From Paragorgia papillata (lineage: Eukaryota > Cnidaria > Anthozoa > Scleralcyonacea > Coralliidae): a stretch of DNA of 64,000 nucleotides. Of this stretch, positions 19,462 through 28,455 are shown piece after piece; the stretch's first letter is position 1, and each line of letters opens with the position of its first letter. The notes below the pieces were generated by a model. It was not told the DNA's origin. It ran no database searches and saw only the letters and a list, made by a program, of their open reading frames with translations. The translations under genes and the position numbers were made by a program. The DNA is taken from positions 270,001 through 334,000 of the forward strand of contig JAWNZC010000299.1 in assembly GCA_035771165.1 (NCBI GenBank), read 5' to 3'.

Positions 19462-20055
19462 ATGGAGTGTCTTCACGGTAAACTTGCATCTAACTCAACA
19501 ACCAAGAATGGCTTATTCTGGTTCTGTGGACAAAAGCCTAGCTGTCAGTTTTTTTGCCCTGAAGAAGATTGTTATATGTTTGGCAAAGCCATAGATGCTT
19601 TTCGAACAAGTGGCTGTCTGCATCCAGTCTGTCCTACCCATCAGAAATTAGCGACACTTCGAATGGTTAAAGACAAAATGAGAGAAAGTTACGGGAGACC
19701 TTACTTCGTCTGTTCTGAGCGAGAGAATCCCTGCTCGTTTTGGCAATGGGGGGATGTCTTCGAGAGTCCAAAGCCTTTGTGTAAACACGGAATGGTTTGC
19801 CGTACTCGTAAAGTTAAGAAAGAAGGCGACAACCAAGGTCGTCTGTTTTACTCGTGTCCTAATGAAAGACAATATGCATGCGGATTCTTTGAATGGAAAC
19901 CTACAGAGAGCTCGCCACGAATTTATAACATTGGGTGTCTTTTCAGCAGTCCATTACAATATCAATACAAGAACGCAGAAACGGGCAAATCCTTTACAAG
20001 TAGAAAGAGTGACCCTATGAAGAATATATTTTTCAAAAAACTGTCGATGCATTGA
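19462..20055 (+). CDS. Triple GRF zinc-finger protein
   Basis: The start MECLHGKLA at 19462 is preferred over the upstream ATG at 19414 because it opens directly on the first finger. Three GRF-type fingers are visible: CLHGK...NGLFWFCGQ...C.FF, CPTHQKLA...GRPYFVCS...CSFWQWGD and CKHGMVCRTRKV...GRLFYSCP...CGFFEW. GRF fingers bind single-stranded DNA in topoisomerase III alpha, APE2 and related repair proteins. Next to integrase and in a protein-primed element whose replication exposes ssDNA, an ssDNA-binding role is a reasonable inference. The last 45 residues are not recognised. Confidence 0.75.
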   Translation: MECLHGKLASNSTTKNGLFWFCGQKPSCQFFCPEEDCYMFGKAIDAFRTSGCLHPVCPTHQKLATLRMVKDKMRESYGRPYFVCSERENPCSFWQWGDVFESPKPLCKHGMVCRTRKVKKEGDNQGRLFYSCPNERQYACGFFEWKPTESSPRIYNIGCLFSSPLQYQYKNAETGKSFTSRKSDPMKNIFFKKLSMH

Positions 20056-20307
20056 CTGAAGACTTGGGAAAACTAAACATTTGTTGAACTTATATAATTT
20101 TGTATTCTAATTTAATACGTAATAAATATGTCTGCATTTATATCGTGTCGTTGACTTCTCTTTATTCATTTACATCTAACCTTTGTCGCGTGAACATGAC
20201 GTGCTGTGGAGGTTTACCACAAATAGCCCTTCGTAATATTTTTCGAAAGATTCGCTGTATATCAGCGTGCTGTGGGGGAAAAATTGTGATACAGGCATCC
20301 GAATTAG

Positions 20308-21390
20308 ATGGCGGAACAGTACCTTCACGATCTGTATTACAAACCAAAAAGTCCGGCAAGTTTTGGCGGCGTAGATGCCTTATACCGTGTCGTAAAAAGT
20401 GACGGTAAATTCCAGATATCCCGAAACAAGATCAAAACATGGCTTAGACAACAAGATACCTATACTTTGCATAAACCCGTACGACATAATTTTAAGCGAA
20501 ATCGTGTTATTGTTGGAGCGATGGACGAGGAGTGGGAGGCTGATCTAGTAATTATGGATTCGCTTAGTAAAACAAATAATGGTTATAAATACGTTTTAAC
20601 TGTTATTGATGTACTGTCCAAATTTGCGTGGGTGGAACCATTAAAAACAAAGACTGCAGAGAGTCTGGTTAAAGCCTTTGAAAAGATACTAAAGAAAGGA
20701 ACGAAGCCTGAAACATTTCATACCGATAAAGGAACTGAATTTACCAACAAACGCTTTCAAAAGTTATTGAAGGACAAACATATTCGATTTTTTACAACAC
20801 ACAACGATACCAAGGCATCCATCGTTGAACGATTTAACCGAACCTTAAAGGGGAAAATGTGGAAATATTTTACAGCGAAGAATACGTTGAAATATACCGA
20901 TGTACTACAAAAATTAGTATATTCCTACAACCATTCGAGACACCGTACTATTGGGATGAGACCAGTTGATGTTAATCGAGAAAACGAAAGTACTGTATGG
21001 CAAAAACTGTATGGCGATGAGTCTAGCAAACCCATCAAATATAAATTCAACATTGATGACCAAGTTCGGATTAGCAAAGCAAGACGTACATTCAAGAAAG
21101 GCTACTTACCTAATTGGACCGAAGAGGTGTTCACCATCACGAAGCGAGTACCCAGACGACCGCCAGTGTACAAGATTGCTGATTATCACGGAGAAGAGTT
21201 ACAAGGAACATTTTACGAACAGGAATTGCAAAGAGTTACAAAGACAGATAGTGACTTTTATAGAATAGAAAGAGTAATTACGTCACGCATGCGTGGTAAA
21301 CGTAGAGAATATCTTGTAAAATGGTTAGGTTATCCTGAAGATTTTAATTCTTCGGTATCAGCCGATAATGTAAAAGATATAACGAAATAA
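20308..21390 (+). CDS. Polinton DDE integrase with C-terminal chromodomain
   Basis: A retroviral-type (rve) integrase of 360 residues. The N-terminal helical part reads DLYYKPKSPASFGGVDALYR. The catalytic triad sits in EEWEADLVIMDSL (about 80), ETFHTDKGTEF (about 140) and DTKASIVERFNRTLK (about 177). An SH3-like segment follows, then a chromodomain-like end, YRIERVITSRMRGKRREYLV and KWLGYPEDF. Polinton integrases create 6-bp TSDs, as seen at all three Polinton-type insertions here. The frame is intact, making it the likeliest source of integrase for the integrase-less element B. Confidence 0.93.
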   Translation: MAEQYLHDLYYKPKSPASFGGVDALYRVVKSDGKFQISRNKIKTWLRQQDTYTLHKPVRHNFKRNRVIVGAMDEEWEADLVIMDSLSKTNNGYKYVLTVIDVLSKFAWVEPLKTKTAESLVKAFEKILKKGTKPETFHTDKGTEFTNKRFQKLLKDKHIRFFTTHNDTKASIVERFNRTLKGKMWKYFTAKNTLKYTDVLQKLVYSYNHSRHRTIGMRPVDVNRENESTVWQKLYGDESSKPIKYKFNIDDQVRISKARRTFKKGYLPNWTEEVFTITKRVPRRPPVYKIADYHGEELQGTFYEQELQRVTKTDSDFYRIERVITSRMRGKRREYLVKWLGYPEDFNSSVSADNVKDITK

Positions 21391-21439
21391 AAAGGTGTGT
21401 ATTTTACAATTTGTGTTCATTTGTGTATTATTCTTCGAC

Positions 21440-22192
21440 ATGGCAACACAGTTTTATTTAACGCTTCCAAGCAATAGCTCTATGGAATATTTTCCAGATA
21501 ATACTGTAGCAAATTTTAAAGTGAAGCTTGCTGAAACTATACAACTGACAGGCGACTGGGAAGTAGCTTTATCAGAGTTATATTATCCCCATACATGGAG
21601 CACGATTCGAAAAGGTAGTCAACAAACGTTTCTCTATAACGCTGGAACAAAATACGACGATATGGGTATTATCCCAAATGGTTACTATAACACCATTGCT
21701 GATCTGGTGGGGGCTTTAAACCGTAGCATGAACAAAGAGGCACGAGCCAAGATAAATTTTACGTATAATCGGAGTACACGGAAAGTCACCGTCGATGTGA
21801 AAAATGGGGCAAACGTTTGGTTTAGTGGTGACATTGCTACAACATTGGGGTTTCAACAAGACACCTTTATTAAAAAGAAAACCCTAAGTCCTTACGTAGC
21901 AGATGTTAACGGTGGATTTTCAGCTATGTATGTATACACCGATATCGTGGATGCACAGTTTGTCGGTGATGTCAAAGTGCCCCTACTCAGAATTGTCAAT
22001 ACTCAAGGAAGCTATGGAGAAAACGTGAACGTCAGTCTCCGTAACCTGCAATATATTCCTGTCAAGGTAAAGTCCTTCGAAACAATTGAGCTGAATATAA
22101 AGGACGACAAAAACGAAAACGTATCATTTGGCTTCGGGAAGTCGATCGTGACATTTCACTTAAGACAGCGAAGATCTTCGTATTTCATTTAA
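21440..22192 (+). CDS. Penton-like minor capsid protein (Polinton PY-type)
   Basis: The start MATQFYLTLPSNSSMEYFPD is chosen over an upstream in-frame ATG because homologous Polinton proteins begin this way. It is 250 residues and beta-rich, with GDWEVALSELYYPHTW, NGYYNTIADLVGALN and TLGFQQDTF. In Polintons the gene next to MCP encodes a single jelly-roll penton. The order here (integrase, this gene, basic protein, MCP, protease) supports that role, though the fold is not provable by eye. Confidence 0.7.
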   Translation: MATQFYLTLPSNSSMEYFPDNTVANFKVKLAETIQLTGDWEVALSELYYPHTWSTIRKGSQQTFLYNAGTKYDDMGIIPNGYYNTIADLVGALNRSMNKEARAKINFTYNRSTRKVTVDVKNGANVWFSGDIATTLGFQQDTFIKKKTLSPYVADVNGGFSAMYVYTDIVDAQFVGDVKVPLLRIVNTQGSYGENVNVSLRNLQYIPVKVKSFETIELNIKDDKNENVSFGFGKSIVTFHLRQRRSSYFI

Positions 22193-22195
22193 AAA

Positions 22196-22675
22196 ATGAG
22201 ACATACAATTATTCCAGACGTAAAGCAGTTTCAACAGCATTATTTGAGAAAACAACAAGGTGGAAGTCAAGGTGGAAGTGGTTTTCGAGGTGCACGTATT
22301 CAGAAAGGTTACGGCATTGGAAGTTTTTTTAAAAGTATTGCACGCTTTGCAATACCCGTGGTGAAACGAGGAGCTCAAGCTATTGGAAGAAGAGCTGTGC
22401 AAGCTATAAAAGACGTTGGTCAAGATGTACTGGCAGGGAAGAATGTAAAGCAAGCGATAAAAGGGCGTGGTTCTGAAGCCGTGAAAGATCTTGCTCAAAA
22501 AGGGGTCCGTCAGATTACGAACCAAGCAGGAGCTGGTCGTAAACGCAAACGGGTGAATTCTCCTATAAAAGCCAACACAAGACGTAAAACCGTCAGTCGT
22601 TCGCAAACTGTGAAGAAGAAAACAACTGAGCCTACGGAAGCAAAGATTGGACCGTTTATAAAATATAAATCATGA
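22196..22675 (+). CDS. Basic pVI/PX-like minor virion protein
   Basis: 159 residues, overlapping the MCP start by 4 nt (ATGAG). It is Gly/Lys/Arg-rich with an amphipathic stretch KGYGIGSFFKSIARFAIPVV and a strongly basic C-terminal third (GRKRKRVNSPIK, TRRKTVSRS). Adenoviral pVI/pX-like proteins of Polinton and adintovirus relatives share this design: a membrane-active amphipathic helix with DNA-binding tails, matured by the adenain protease. Confidence 0.6.
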   Translation: MRHTIIPDVKQFQQHYLRKQQGGSQGGSGFRGARIQKGYGIGSFFKSIARFAIPVVKRGAQAIGRRAVQAIKDVGQDVLAGKNVKQAIKGRGSEAVKDLAQKGVRQITNQAGAGRKRKRVNSPIKANTRRKTVSRSQTVKKKTTEPTEAKIGPFIKYKS

Positions 22676-23166
22676 GTCAAGCTTTTAGTGCCCTACATAA
22701 AGATTCGTGTGAGTGTGCAAAATCAGAATTAGATTTATTTGTAATGCCTGCTACACAAGTAGAAATGAATAAAGGATTTTGGGAAGATATAGATCCAGTG
22801 TCGAGTATTGGAGCTTCAGACACCATAGAGTTTCTGTGTGCTGCAAATTCTGATGTGTATACCGATTTAGCAAACAGTTACCTACACGTGAAAGCAAAAA
22901 TAACCAACAACGACGGATCTAATCTCGATGAAAATGTTCAAGTCGGACCTGTAAATCTGTGGATGCATGCTTTATTTTCTCAAGTAGAAGTTTACCTGAG
23001 CAACAAACTTGTCACACCGTCGAGCACTGCTTATCCCTACCGATCATATATGGAGACTGTACTGAACTTTAGCAAAGACGCAAAATCATCTCATCTGACC
23101 TCAGCGCTGTTCTATAAAGATCAAGCTGGTCGAATGGATGTCGTGAACCCCGTGGCAGTAGATGCC
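22672..23166 (+). pseudogene. Element A major capsid protein, 5' part (split by element B)
   Basis: The N-terminal 163 codons of a double jelly-roll MCP: LDLFVMPATQVEMNKGFWED, PVNLWMHALFSQVEVYLSNK and YPYRSYMETVLNFS. ELDLF..P.TQ, the N.WLHALFS-like block and Y.YR...E match Polinton MCPs. The reading frame is cut at 23166 by element B and resumes at 33082; the removed length is a multiple of three. Confidence 0.88.
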
Positions 23167-23568
23167 AGTAGTACAAACATACCGATTCTGGCGATTTTTT
23201 AGATTTTACTTTAAAAACCGAGTTATCTCTTTCATTACAACACATCCGGTAATTTTAATTCATATTTTTAAAAAATATGAATTTCCCCATTTCCCCCAAA
23301 TTCCCTCATTTCCCTCAAATTCCCATTTTCCTAATTTTATGTTTCCGATTTCCCAATTTTCCGAATTTTTCACTCTTCGCCTTTTTGCTCCGTTCTGGTT
23401 TTCCAATGCCCGATCGCCAGTGTCTGAATTCCGTCTTCTAAAATTATTCGTTTGTCATCATCCGCCGAAAGTGCTATCTTGTTGATAAGTTCCGTAAATA
23501 TTTCATGCTGTCTACTCCGAAACGTATTCATACCTTTTAGTAATTTTTCCTGAGTGAATAAGCAGTTC
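23167..23568. repeat. Element B left TIR (overlaps PolB C-terminal codons)
   Basis: Matches 32668-33075 in inverted orientation. The outer 200 bp contain a GAATTTCCCCATTTCCCCCA pattern of short polypyrimidine repeats. The inner part encodes, on the minus strand, LLKGMNTFRSRQHEIFTELI and KIALSADDDKRIILEDGIQT, the conserved C-terminus of protein-primed PolB in this group. Confidence 0.85.
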
Positions 23569-23881
23569 TTATAATCCGCGAATGTTATTTCATTCTTAAC
23601 CACATTTTTCTTTGTTCCCTTACACTTCTTTTCCTCTACGCTTTCCCATTTTTGTGTTTCCTCGTTTAGCGCTTTGTCCATCTTGTAAGCGTATAGTTTA
23701 CTCCTCAGTCCAACAAATTCGGAAATTTGTTTTGCTCCCGTTTCGCTTTCATCATTCCAATTACCTTTTTGTTAATTCCAACTGGAATTCCACTTGGATG
23801 ACTTTTTCCGAAGTTACTCGTGTCAAACTTACTGCTAACATCTTTTGAGATGTCTTGAAAGAAATCCTGAGTCTTAATCTC
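23370..23881 (-). pseudogene. Element B PolB 3' part beyond the premature stop
   Basis: Downstream of the TAG at 23882-23884 the same frame stays readable for a while (EIKTQDFFQDISKD, GKSHPSGIPVG), followed by at least one frame change and the conserved C-terminus with KCKGTKKNVVKNEITFADY. In intact relatives these segments follow motif C directly, so the polymerase has been broken after that motif. The last part overlaps the TIR. Confidence 0.7.
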
Positions 23882-26800
23882 CTAACAAAGGCTGTCTGTG
23901 TCGGTAAATAACAGACTTGCCTTTTTCCCGTATTTTGGTTTGATGTAATTATAATGGAAGTCATACATTAGGGTCTTACTAAGATCTAGGATACTCATCC
24001 CAAGATATATTGGCTTATTGAGTTTAACTGAAGTCTTTTTCATGTGGACAGCCACAAGGTTTTCTGAAAAGATATTGACTCCGTTAAAGTTGGACTTGCA
24101 AGCTAGTTTTTCCAGTTGTGACTCATTGGTTACTAATCTTACATCTACTCTATTGCGTACATTTTCCATAGTCTTTCCGAAAACGGAGTTATTCATTAAT
24201 TTGAAGAAATCTTTTTCGAAATCTGAGGTGGCTTTTGTTCGTAAGTCAGTGTTTAACTTAATATATTCCTTTAACCACGGTTTTTCTACAAATGTTATTC
24301 CACGATGGATTTTGGTTAGTTTTAAACCAAGGGAGATACACTGTTTTAAACTTTGATGATGAATTACATATTTTTCTTTGTTGTTTAGATTTGGAATAAG
24401 TTTGTCCACTTTGTTAACTGTAACTCGTTCAGCGGCTAGTGGGTATTCATTATGTAACTCATGGAGTTTTTCTGGATACTCTAAATCTACTTCTAAAATA
24501 CATGGTATTTTTTCCCACCCATTTAGTTCATTTTCAGGAATCCAACTGAAGTTTTTGATTGGGAGGGGTTCTGACATAGCCCATCCATACAAATTGTTAG
24601 CATCCAAGTATGGGATGAATACATCCTCTTCTTCCTGGTTATGGTTTTCCATGTACTTGTTATTTGCCTTTGCATATCTTTTGGTGATGGTGCTGATTCC
24701 TCCTCGGATACCCTTCTCAACCATTAGGTACATATCTGGATCTGATATTAGGTCAAGTTCTACTCCTGTTAACTTGAGGGCGGCATCCCACGCCAATCCT
24801 GGTGATGTGAAATACCATAGTGGATCTAATCCATAGTTTTGTTTACAGACTTTTCTGAAGTTCTCCATAACGTCAGCTAGTAACAAAACGTCAGTTTTTA
24901 GGTAAAGATTGTGATAATCTCGCATAGTCTTACAACCAAAGGATGACCAAACATTTTTAGCGTGTTCGTAATCCTTATCCGAGATGTGTGTGTCAGTCAG
25001 TTTGGAGTAAAATTCCTCCTTTTCCGGTAAGGTGTTATGACTGAGTTTGCTAAATTCTGTCATGAATTCATAGGGAAAAACTCCCTTCTTTTTTAACAAA
25101 TTTACTTGTTCCTTACTGTGCATTCCACCCATCCCTTTTTCCACAGCTAAGAACTGGTCTGTTCCTAAATTTTTGACTAGTGCGTCTAACGAACTTAGGG
25201 TAAATCTTAGCGAGTCAAGAAATCTTAACTCGCATTTGGTTTCCCAAATTTTTCCCTTGCTGTTAATCCCTGTTTCCATTACCACTTTTTTCGAAAAACT
25301 GATGTACTTTTCATCCGTCTTTGGAATACAGTCGATCTTACCTTCGGACAGTCCCAAACTTTTCACAAACAGGTGAGAGTCGTATCCCTCTAAGTTATGG
25401 AAGAGTACAGGGATGAAAGTGGATTTTTTCATTCTTAGGTTACATAGGTTGTGAGCCGCACCTCGGTATTTTCCTGTTAGATGACAGTGGTCTCTAACTC
25501 GGTCGGTGTCTAAAGCTTTTCCACAAGCGTAACAGTTTTCTGCTTCTTGAAAGGAGTTTTCTTCCGCTCTGTTCATTTTGATCGGTTTGTCTACCTTTGT
25601 AATATTATATATTACCCGCATTTCCTTTTCTACAGATTCCACGAATTTTTTACCGATATCCTCTCCTTCTTTTTCCATTGTGTACAACACAGTTTTAGTC
25701 TTGTACACGGATTCATCTATACATTTAACTGTGTAACAGAACCCACTAGGTTGGTGTTTCTGATATGCAGTTGTATGACTTTTCTTGTTGTCTTTTTGCA
25801 CCGTGTCAATGGGAAGAATAAAGCTTTCAAAATCTGTGTAAATAACAAATGGAACATCAGCAGTTTTTTTATATTGTTTGAAGAACACTGTGGAACCCTC
25901 CTTAGGGTATATATGGTTTTGCGGTGTATGTGTATTACAGACTTCTACGTGTTTGGTTAACATTTCTTTACTTCCAAAGTTGTTAAGACAACGGATACAA
26001 ATGTGTGATTGGTGACCATATTTACTGAGCTGGTTACCAAGAAGTCTGCTTATGTTTTTGATAACACTGTAGTGATTGTCATAGAGGAATAGGGTTATAA
26101 TGTTTTTGCTTTCCTCTTTGCTAATTTTTAGTGGAAAGACTTTTTTGACTTCATCGTCGTAACTGAGAACGTTTATACAAAGTCCGTTTTCTTTTTCAAA
26201 CTTGGGGATATCCTTGATTGCTGTTGGGAATGGTGTTCTCCCCCAGTTGAGCTCCTTGGCTTGCTGTTTTAAAACCTTAGTTATATTTTCACCATCCTTT
26301 TCAACCGGATTGAGAGCTCTTGTAACGGCCCACTTAAAACACATGTTATCATTGTTTTTTAGGTTAATAATGGCTTTTTTGGATTGTATGAAGGTTGGTA
26401 ATGGTTTGTAGCTTTTCCCCTTCATTGGTTTGTATTTCACAATAAAGATTTCAAGTAAATCCACAGAGTGCAACCTCCATCCACTTCCGTTTCTTTGATG
26501 GACGGCTAAAGACTCTAACATCTTTTCCCTCATTTGTTCGTATTCTGTTTTTGTTTCCTCTTCCGTAATCATGGAGTGTGTGTAACTTCTAAAATAGACG
26601 GTGGAGATTTCGTCTTCACCTGTTTCTATGTTGTGTTTAATTAGTTTACAGGTGAGTACAGAGATTACTTTTTTCCCGATACTGTCTGTGTTGTTAATTA
26701 GTTTTTCCACAGCTGGAGTGGTGTTTTCTAAAAAGATATTTGGGTCTTTAATTCCGTTTCCTGGAATAGCCCATCTGGATGCCTTTCCTCTTAGGGCGTC

Positions 26801-27073
26801 TAAAACGAGTGTAGCGTGGGTGTTGGTGGACATGTTTTGTATTTTTTGTTTGTTGTTGTGAACGCTCCACAGCTTTTTGCTAAGTTTTTCTCGGACGTTT
26901 CCGAGTTTTTTGGATCCCTTCCACTGTTGGCCTTCTTCGAGATTAAACTGACGTTTTGATTCTTGTTTAATTTCTTTTCTCCATTTGATGGTTTCCTTGT
27001 GTTGTTTTTTCTTAAGTTCCTTAAGTTCTTGCTTGTTCCACGCTTTCTTTGCTTTTTCCAATGTTTTTTCCAA
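23882..27073 (-). CDS. Element B protein-primed DNA polymerase B (truncated by a stop after motif C)
   Basis: 1063 codons. The N-terminus is Lys/Gln/Glu-rich coiled coil and may start upstream of the ATG at 27073. A Cys/His domain (NNDNMCFKWAVTRAL ... LFLYDNHYSVIKN, about 240-345) is followed by a C2H2-like finger. Exonuclease motifs are YTDFES (about 412), HNLEGYDSHLF (about 555) and KTDVLLLADVM (about 724). An HNH/endonuclease VII-like finger, CYACGKALDT with VRDHCHLTGKYRGAAH, lies near 510-545. Polymerase motifs are YLDANNLYGWAM (A, about 819), KLMNNSVFGKTME (B, about 957) and LLFTDTDSL (C, about 1059). A TAG stop follows one codon later. Confidence 0.92.
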   Translation of the reverse strand: MEKTLEKAKKAWNKQELKELKKKQHKETIKWRKEIKQESKRQFNLEEGQQWKGSKKLGNVREKLSKKLWSVHNNKQKIQNMSTNTHATLVLDALRGKASRWAIPGNGIKDPNIFLENTTPAVEKLINNTDSIGKKVISVLTCKLIKHNIETGEDEISTVYFRSYTHSMITEEETKTEYEQMREKMLESLAVHQRNGSGWRLHSVDLLEIFIVKYKPMKGKSYKPLPTFIQSKKAIINLKNNDNMCFKWAVTRALNPVEKDGENITKVLKQQAKELNWGRTPFPTAIKDIPKFEKENGLCINVLSYDDEVKKVFPLKISKEESKNIITLFLYDNHYSVIKNISRLLGNQLSKYGHQSHICIRCLNNFGSKEMLTKHVEVCNTHTPQNHIYPKEGSTVFFKQYKKTADVPFVIYTDFESFILPIDTVQKDNKKSHTTAYQKHQPSGFCYTVKCIDESVYKTKTVLYTMEKEGEDIGKKFVESVEKEMRVIYNITKVDKPIKMNRAEENSFQEAENCYACGKALDTDRVRDHCHLTGKYRGAAHNLCNLRMKKSTFIPVLFHNLEGYDSHLFVKSLGLSEGKIDCIPKTDEKYISFSKKVVMETGINSKGKIWETKCELRFLDSLRFTLSSLDALVKNLGTDQFLAVEKGMGGMHSKEQVNLLKKKGVFPYEFMTEFSKLSHNTLPEKEEFYSKLTDTHISDKDYEHAKNVWSSFGCKTMRDYHNLYLKTDVLLLADVMENFRKVCKQNYGLDPLWYFTSPGLAWDAALKLTGVELDLISDPDMYLMVEKGIRGGISTITKRYAKANNKYMENHNQEEEDVFIPYLDANNLYGWAMSEPLPIKNFSWIPENELNGWEKIPCILEVDLEYPEKLHELHNEYPLAAERVTVNKVDKLIPNLNNKEKYVIHHQSLKQCISLGLKLTKIHRGITFVEKPWLKEYIKLNTDLRTKATSDFEKDFFKLMNNSVFGKTMENVRNRVDVRLVTNESQLEKLACKSNFNGVNIFSENLVAVHMKKTSVKLNKPIYLGMSILDLSKTLMYDFHYNYIKPKYGKKASLLFTDTDSLC

Positions 27074-27089
27074 TTTTTGTTGTAACTTT

Positions 27090-27235
27090 TGCTTGAGTTT
27101 TTCTTCTTGTCGTCGAAGTTTTTCTTGTTGAATTTTGTGTTTTTGTTCTTGTCGTTGAATTTGTCGTTGAAGTTTTTCTTCTTGTCGTCGTCTACACTTG
27201 TTAACGAAACCATTAATTTGCCACGAAAAAGTATG
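27090..27235 (-). CDS. Coiled-coil N-terminal extension of element B PolB
   Basis: In the PolB frame, upstream of the first ATG at 27073, codons continue without a stop as repeats of QEEKLQRQ, IQRQEQKHKIQQEKLRRQEE and KLKQKLQQKLEK. This is a long heptad-rich coiled coil. No ATG is in frame nearby, so the true start may lie in a spliced exon or have been lost. The region overlaps the start of the MCP-like gene on the other strand. Confidence 0.5.
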
Positions 27236-27652
27236 AAAGCTATTGTAATGCTGTTCACAAAGAAAACTCGTGGAGGATCAGAAGAGTTTGTTTTCCCAAA
27301 CATTGAAAATGTTAAAGTAACTGTTGAGGGCATTCCCAACAGCGTTTACTCACAGGGATTAGTCAAGCGAAGACTATTTGAAGAGGCAGAAAGACTTTTC
27401 AGCCAAGATACTAAAGCCGTTTCCGCAAGCAGCTTCTACACGGGTAACAAGTTCGCTCTAGTGATTGACCTTAGAACTATTAATGACAGTGATCTATATG
27501 GTCATGGAACAAAACTTCTATCAACGCAATCCGGTATTATGCTTGAAATTACCAAAAAAGCAACCGCGGTAAACTATAATTGTCATACCTTTGTACTTTC
27601 AGATGGACTTCTAAAGGTGCAGGCCGGTGAATTCCGAGGTGTGAGTTACTAA
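27232..27652 (+). CDS. Element B MCP-like protein (C-terminal jelly-roll portion, probably truncated)
   Basis: From ATG 27232: MKAIVMLFTKKTRGGSEEFV, NIENVKVTVEGIPNSVYSQG, FYTGNKFALVIDLRTIND and GIMLEITKKATAVNYNCHTF. These motifs occur in capsid-like proteins of virus-like elements in cnidarian and other invertebrate genomes. At about 139 residues it is too short for a double jelly-roll MCP; the missing N-terminal half would lie where the PolB coiled coil now starts, suggesting a deletion. Assignment as MCP is by resemblance and genomic position before the ATPase. Confidence 0.5.
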
Positions 27653-27808
27653 AATAATTAGTTAAAAAATCAAAAAAAAAAAATTCTAAAAAAAATTAAA
27701 AGATTCTAAAAATTCAAAAAAAACTTTCTGTAGAAAAATTAATTAGTCGTCTTTGACTCCGCTACGCTAAAAAATCATATGTTCAACAATATATGATTTT
27801 ATCAATAA
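27653..27808. terminator. AT-rich gap with hairpin between element B genes
   Basis: A-rich low complexity, then the inverted pair AAAATCATATGTT / AATATATGATTTT at about 27768-27800, immediately before the ATPase start. Comparable hairpins follow four other element B genes, so a transcription-end role is plausible. Confidence 0.5.
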
Positions 27809-28396
27809 ATGACACCTTTTAACATGATAATAGTTGGAATGACAAGCTGTGGAAAAACACACTACTTACTTAAAATGTTAGAAGAAAAGTATGTTAAACA
27901 GTTTGAAAACATTTTTTTAATTTGTCCAACATTTGAGTGGAACAAAACATATTTAGAATGGAGGCATATAAATGATCCTAATCTTTTTGTTATTCCCTGT
28001 AACCAAGATCAAACAGAGGACTATTTAAAATATGTGGTTGACTTCTGTAAGGGAAGCTTATCACTAATTATTCTAGATGATTGCGCATCTGGTCAGTCAG
28101 TAAAAAACCGTACTAGTGAGTTAGTCAAACTTGGGTTTGGGGCAAGGCATATGAATATAAGTACAATAGTGATAACTCAGCAACTCACATCTATTGCAAA
28201 ACCATACCGTGAAAATATTTCAAAACTAGTTTCATTTTACAATCCAAATAGGAAAGATATGCAAGTTATTCTAGATGATTACTTAGATATTAGTAAGGAA
28301 GAAGAAGAGAAAATAAAAGAAAAACTAAAAAATACTAAGTACAGCCGACTTGAGATTAATCTAATTCATCCATACAACCACGAAATAATATCATAG
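27809..28396 (+). CDS. Element B A32-like DNA packaging ATPase
   Basis: 195 residues. Walker A is IIVGMTSCGKTHYLLK (about 6-20), Walker B is LSLIILDDCASG (about 88-97) and a sensor-like block is STIVITQQLTSIAKPYREN (about 127-143). This is the FtsK/HerA-type packaging ATPase of Polintons, virophages and nucleocytoplasmic large DNA viruses, which pumps DNA into preformed capsids. It starts in an AATAAATG context and is followed by a hairpin with arms AAAATCATATGT / ACATATGATTTT. Confidence 0.9.
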   Translation: MTPFNMIIVGMTSCGKTHYLLKMLEEKYVKQFENIFLICPTFEWNKTYLEWRHINDPNLFVIPCNQDQTEDYLKYVVDFCKGSLSLIILDDCASGQSVKNRTSELVKLGFGARHMNISTIVITQQLTSIAKPYRENISKLVSFYNPNRKDMQVILDDYLDISKEEEEKIKEKLKNTKYSRLEINLIHPYNHEIIS

Positions 28397-28455
28397 CCAA
28401 ACAAAGTGTGTAAAATCATATGTAAATTAAAACATATGATTTTTTTTGAAAATAA
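28397..28455. terminator. Intergenic hairpin after ATPase
   Basis: AAAATCATATGT at about 28412 and ACATATGATTTT ending at about 28442 form a perfect 12-bp stem around an 8-nt loop, then GAAAATAAATG starts the next gene. Position and form match the other intergenic hairpins of element B. Confidence 0.6.

Noticed and set aside
23612..26861. Several plus-strand ORFs across element B PolB
   Set aside because: They are antisense, Phe/Ser/Leu-rich shadows of a Lys/Glu-rich protein.
26800..27339. 179-codon minus-strand ORF beside element B PolB
   Set aside because: It overlaps PolB in another frame; its Lys/Asn-rich composition reflects the coiled-coil coding repeat.
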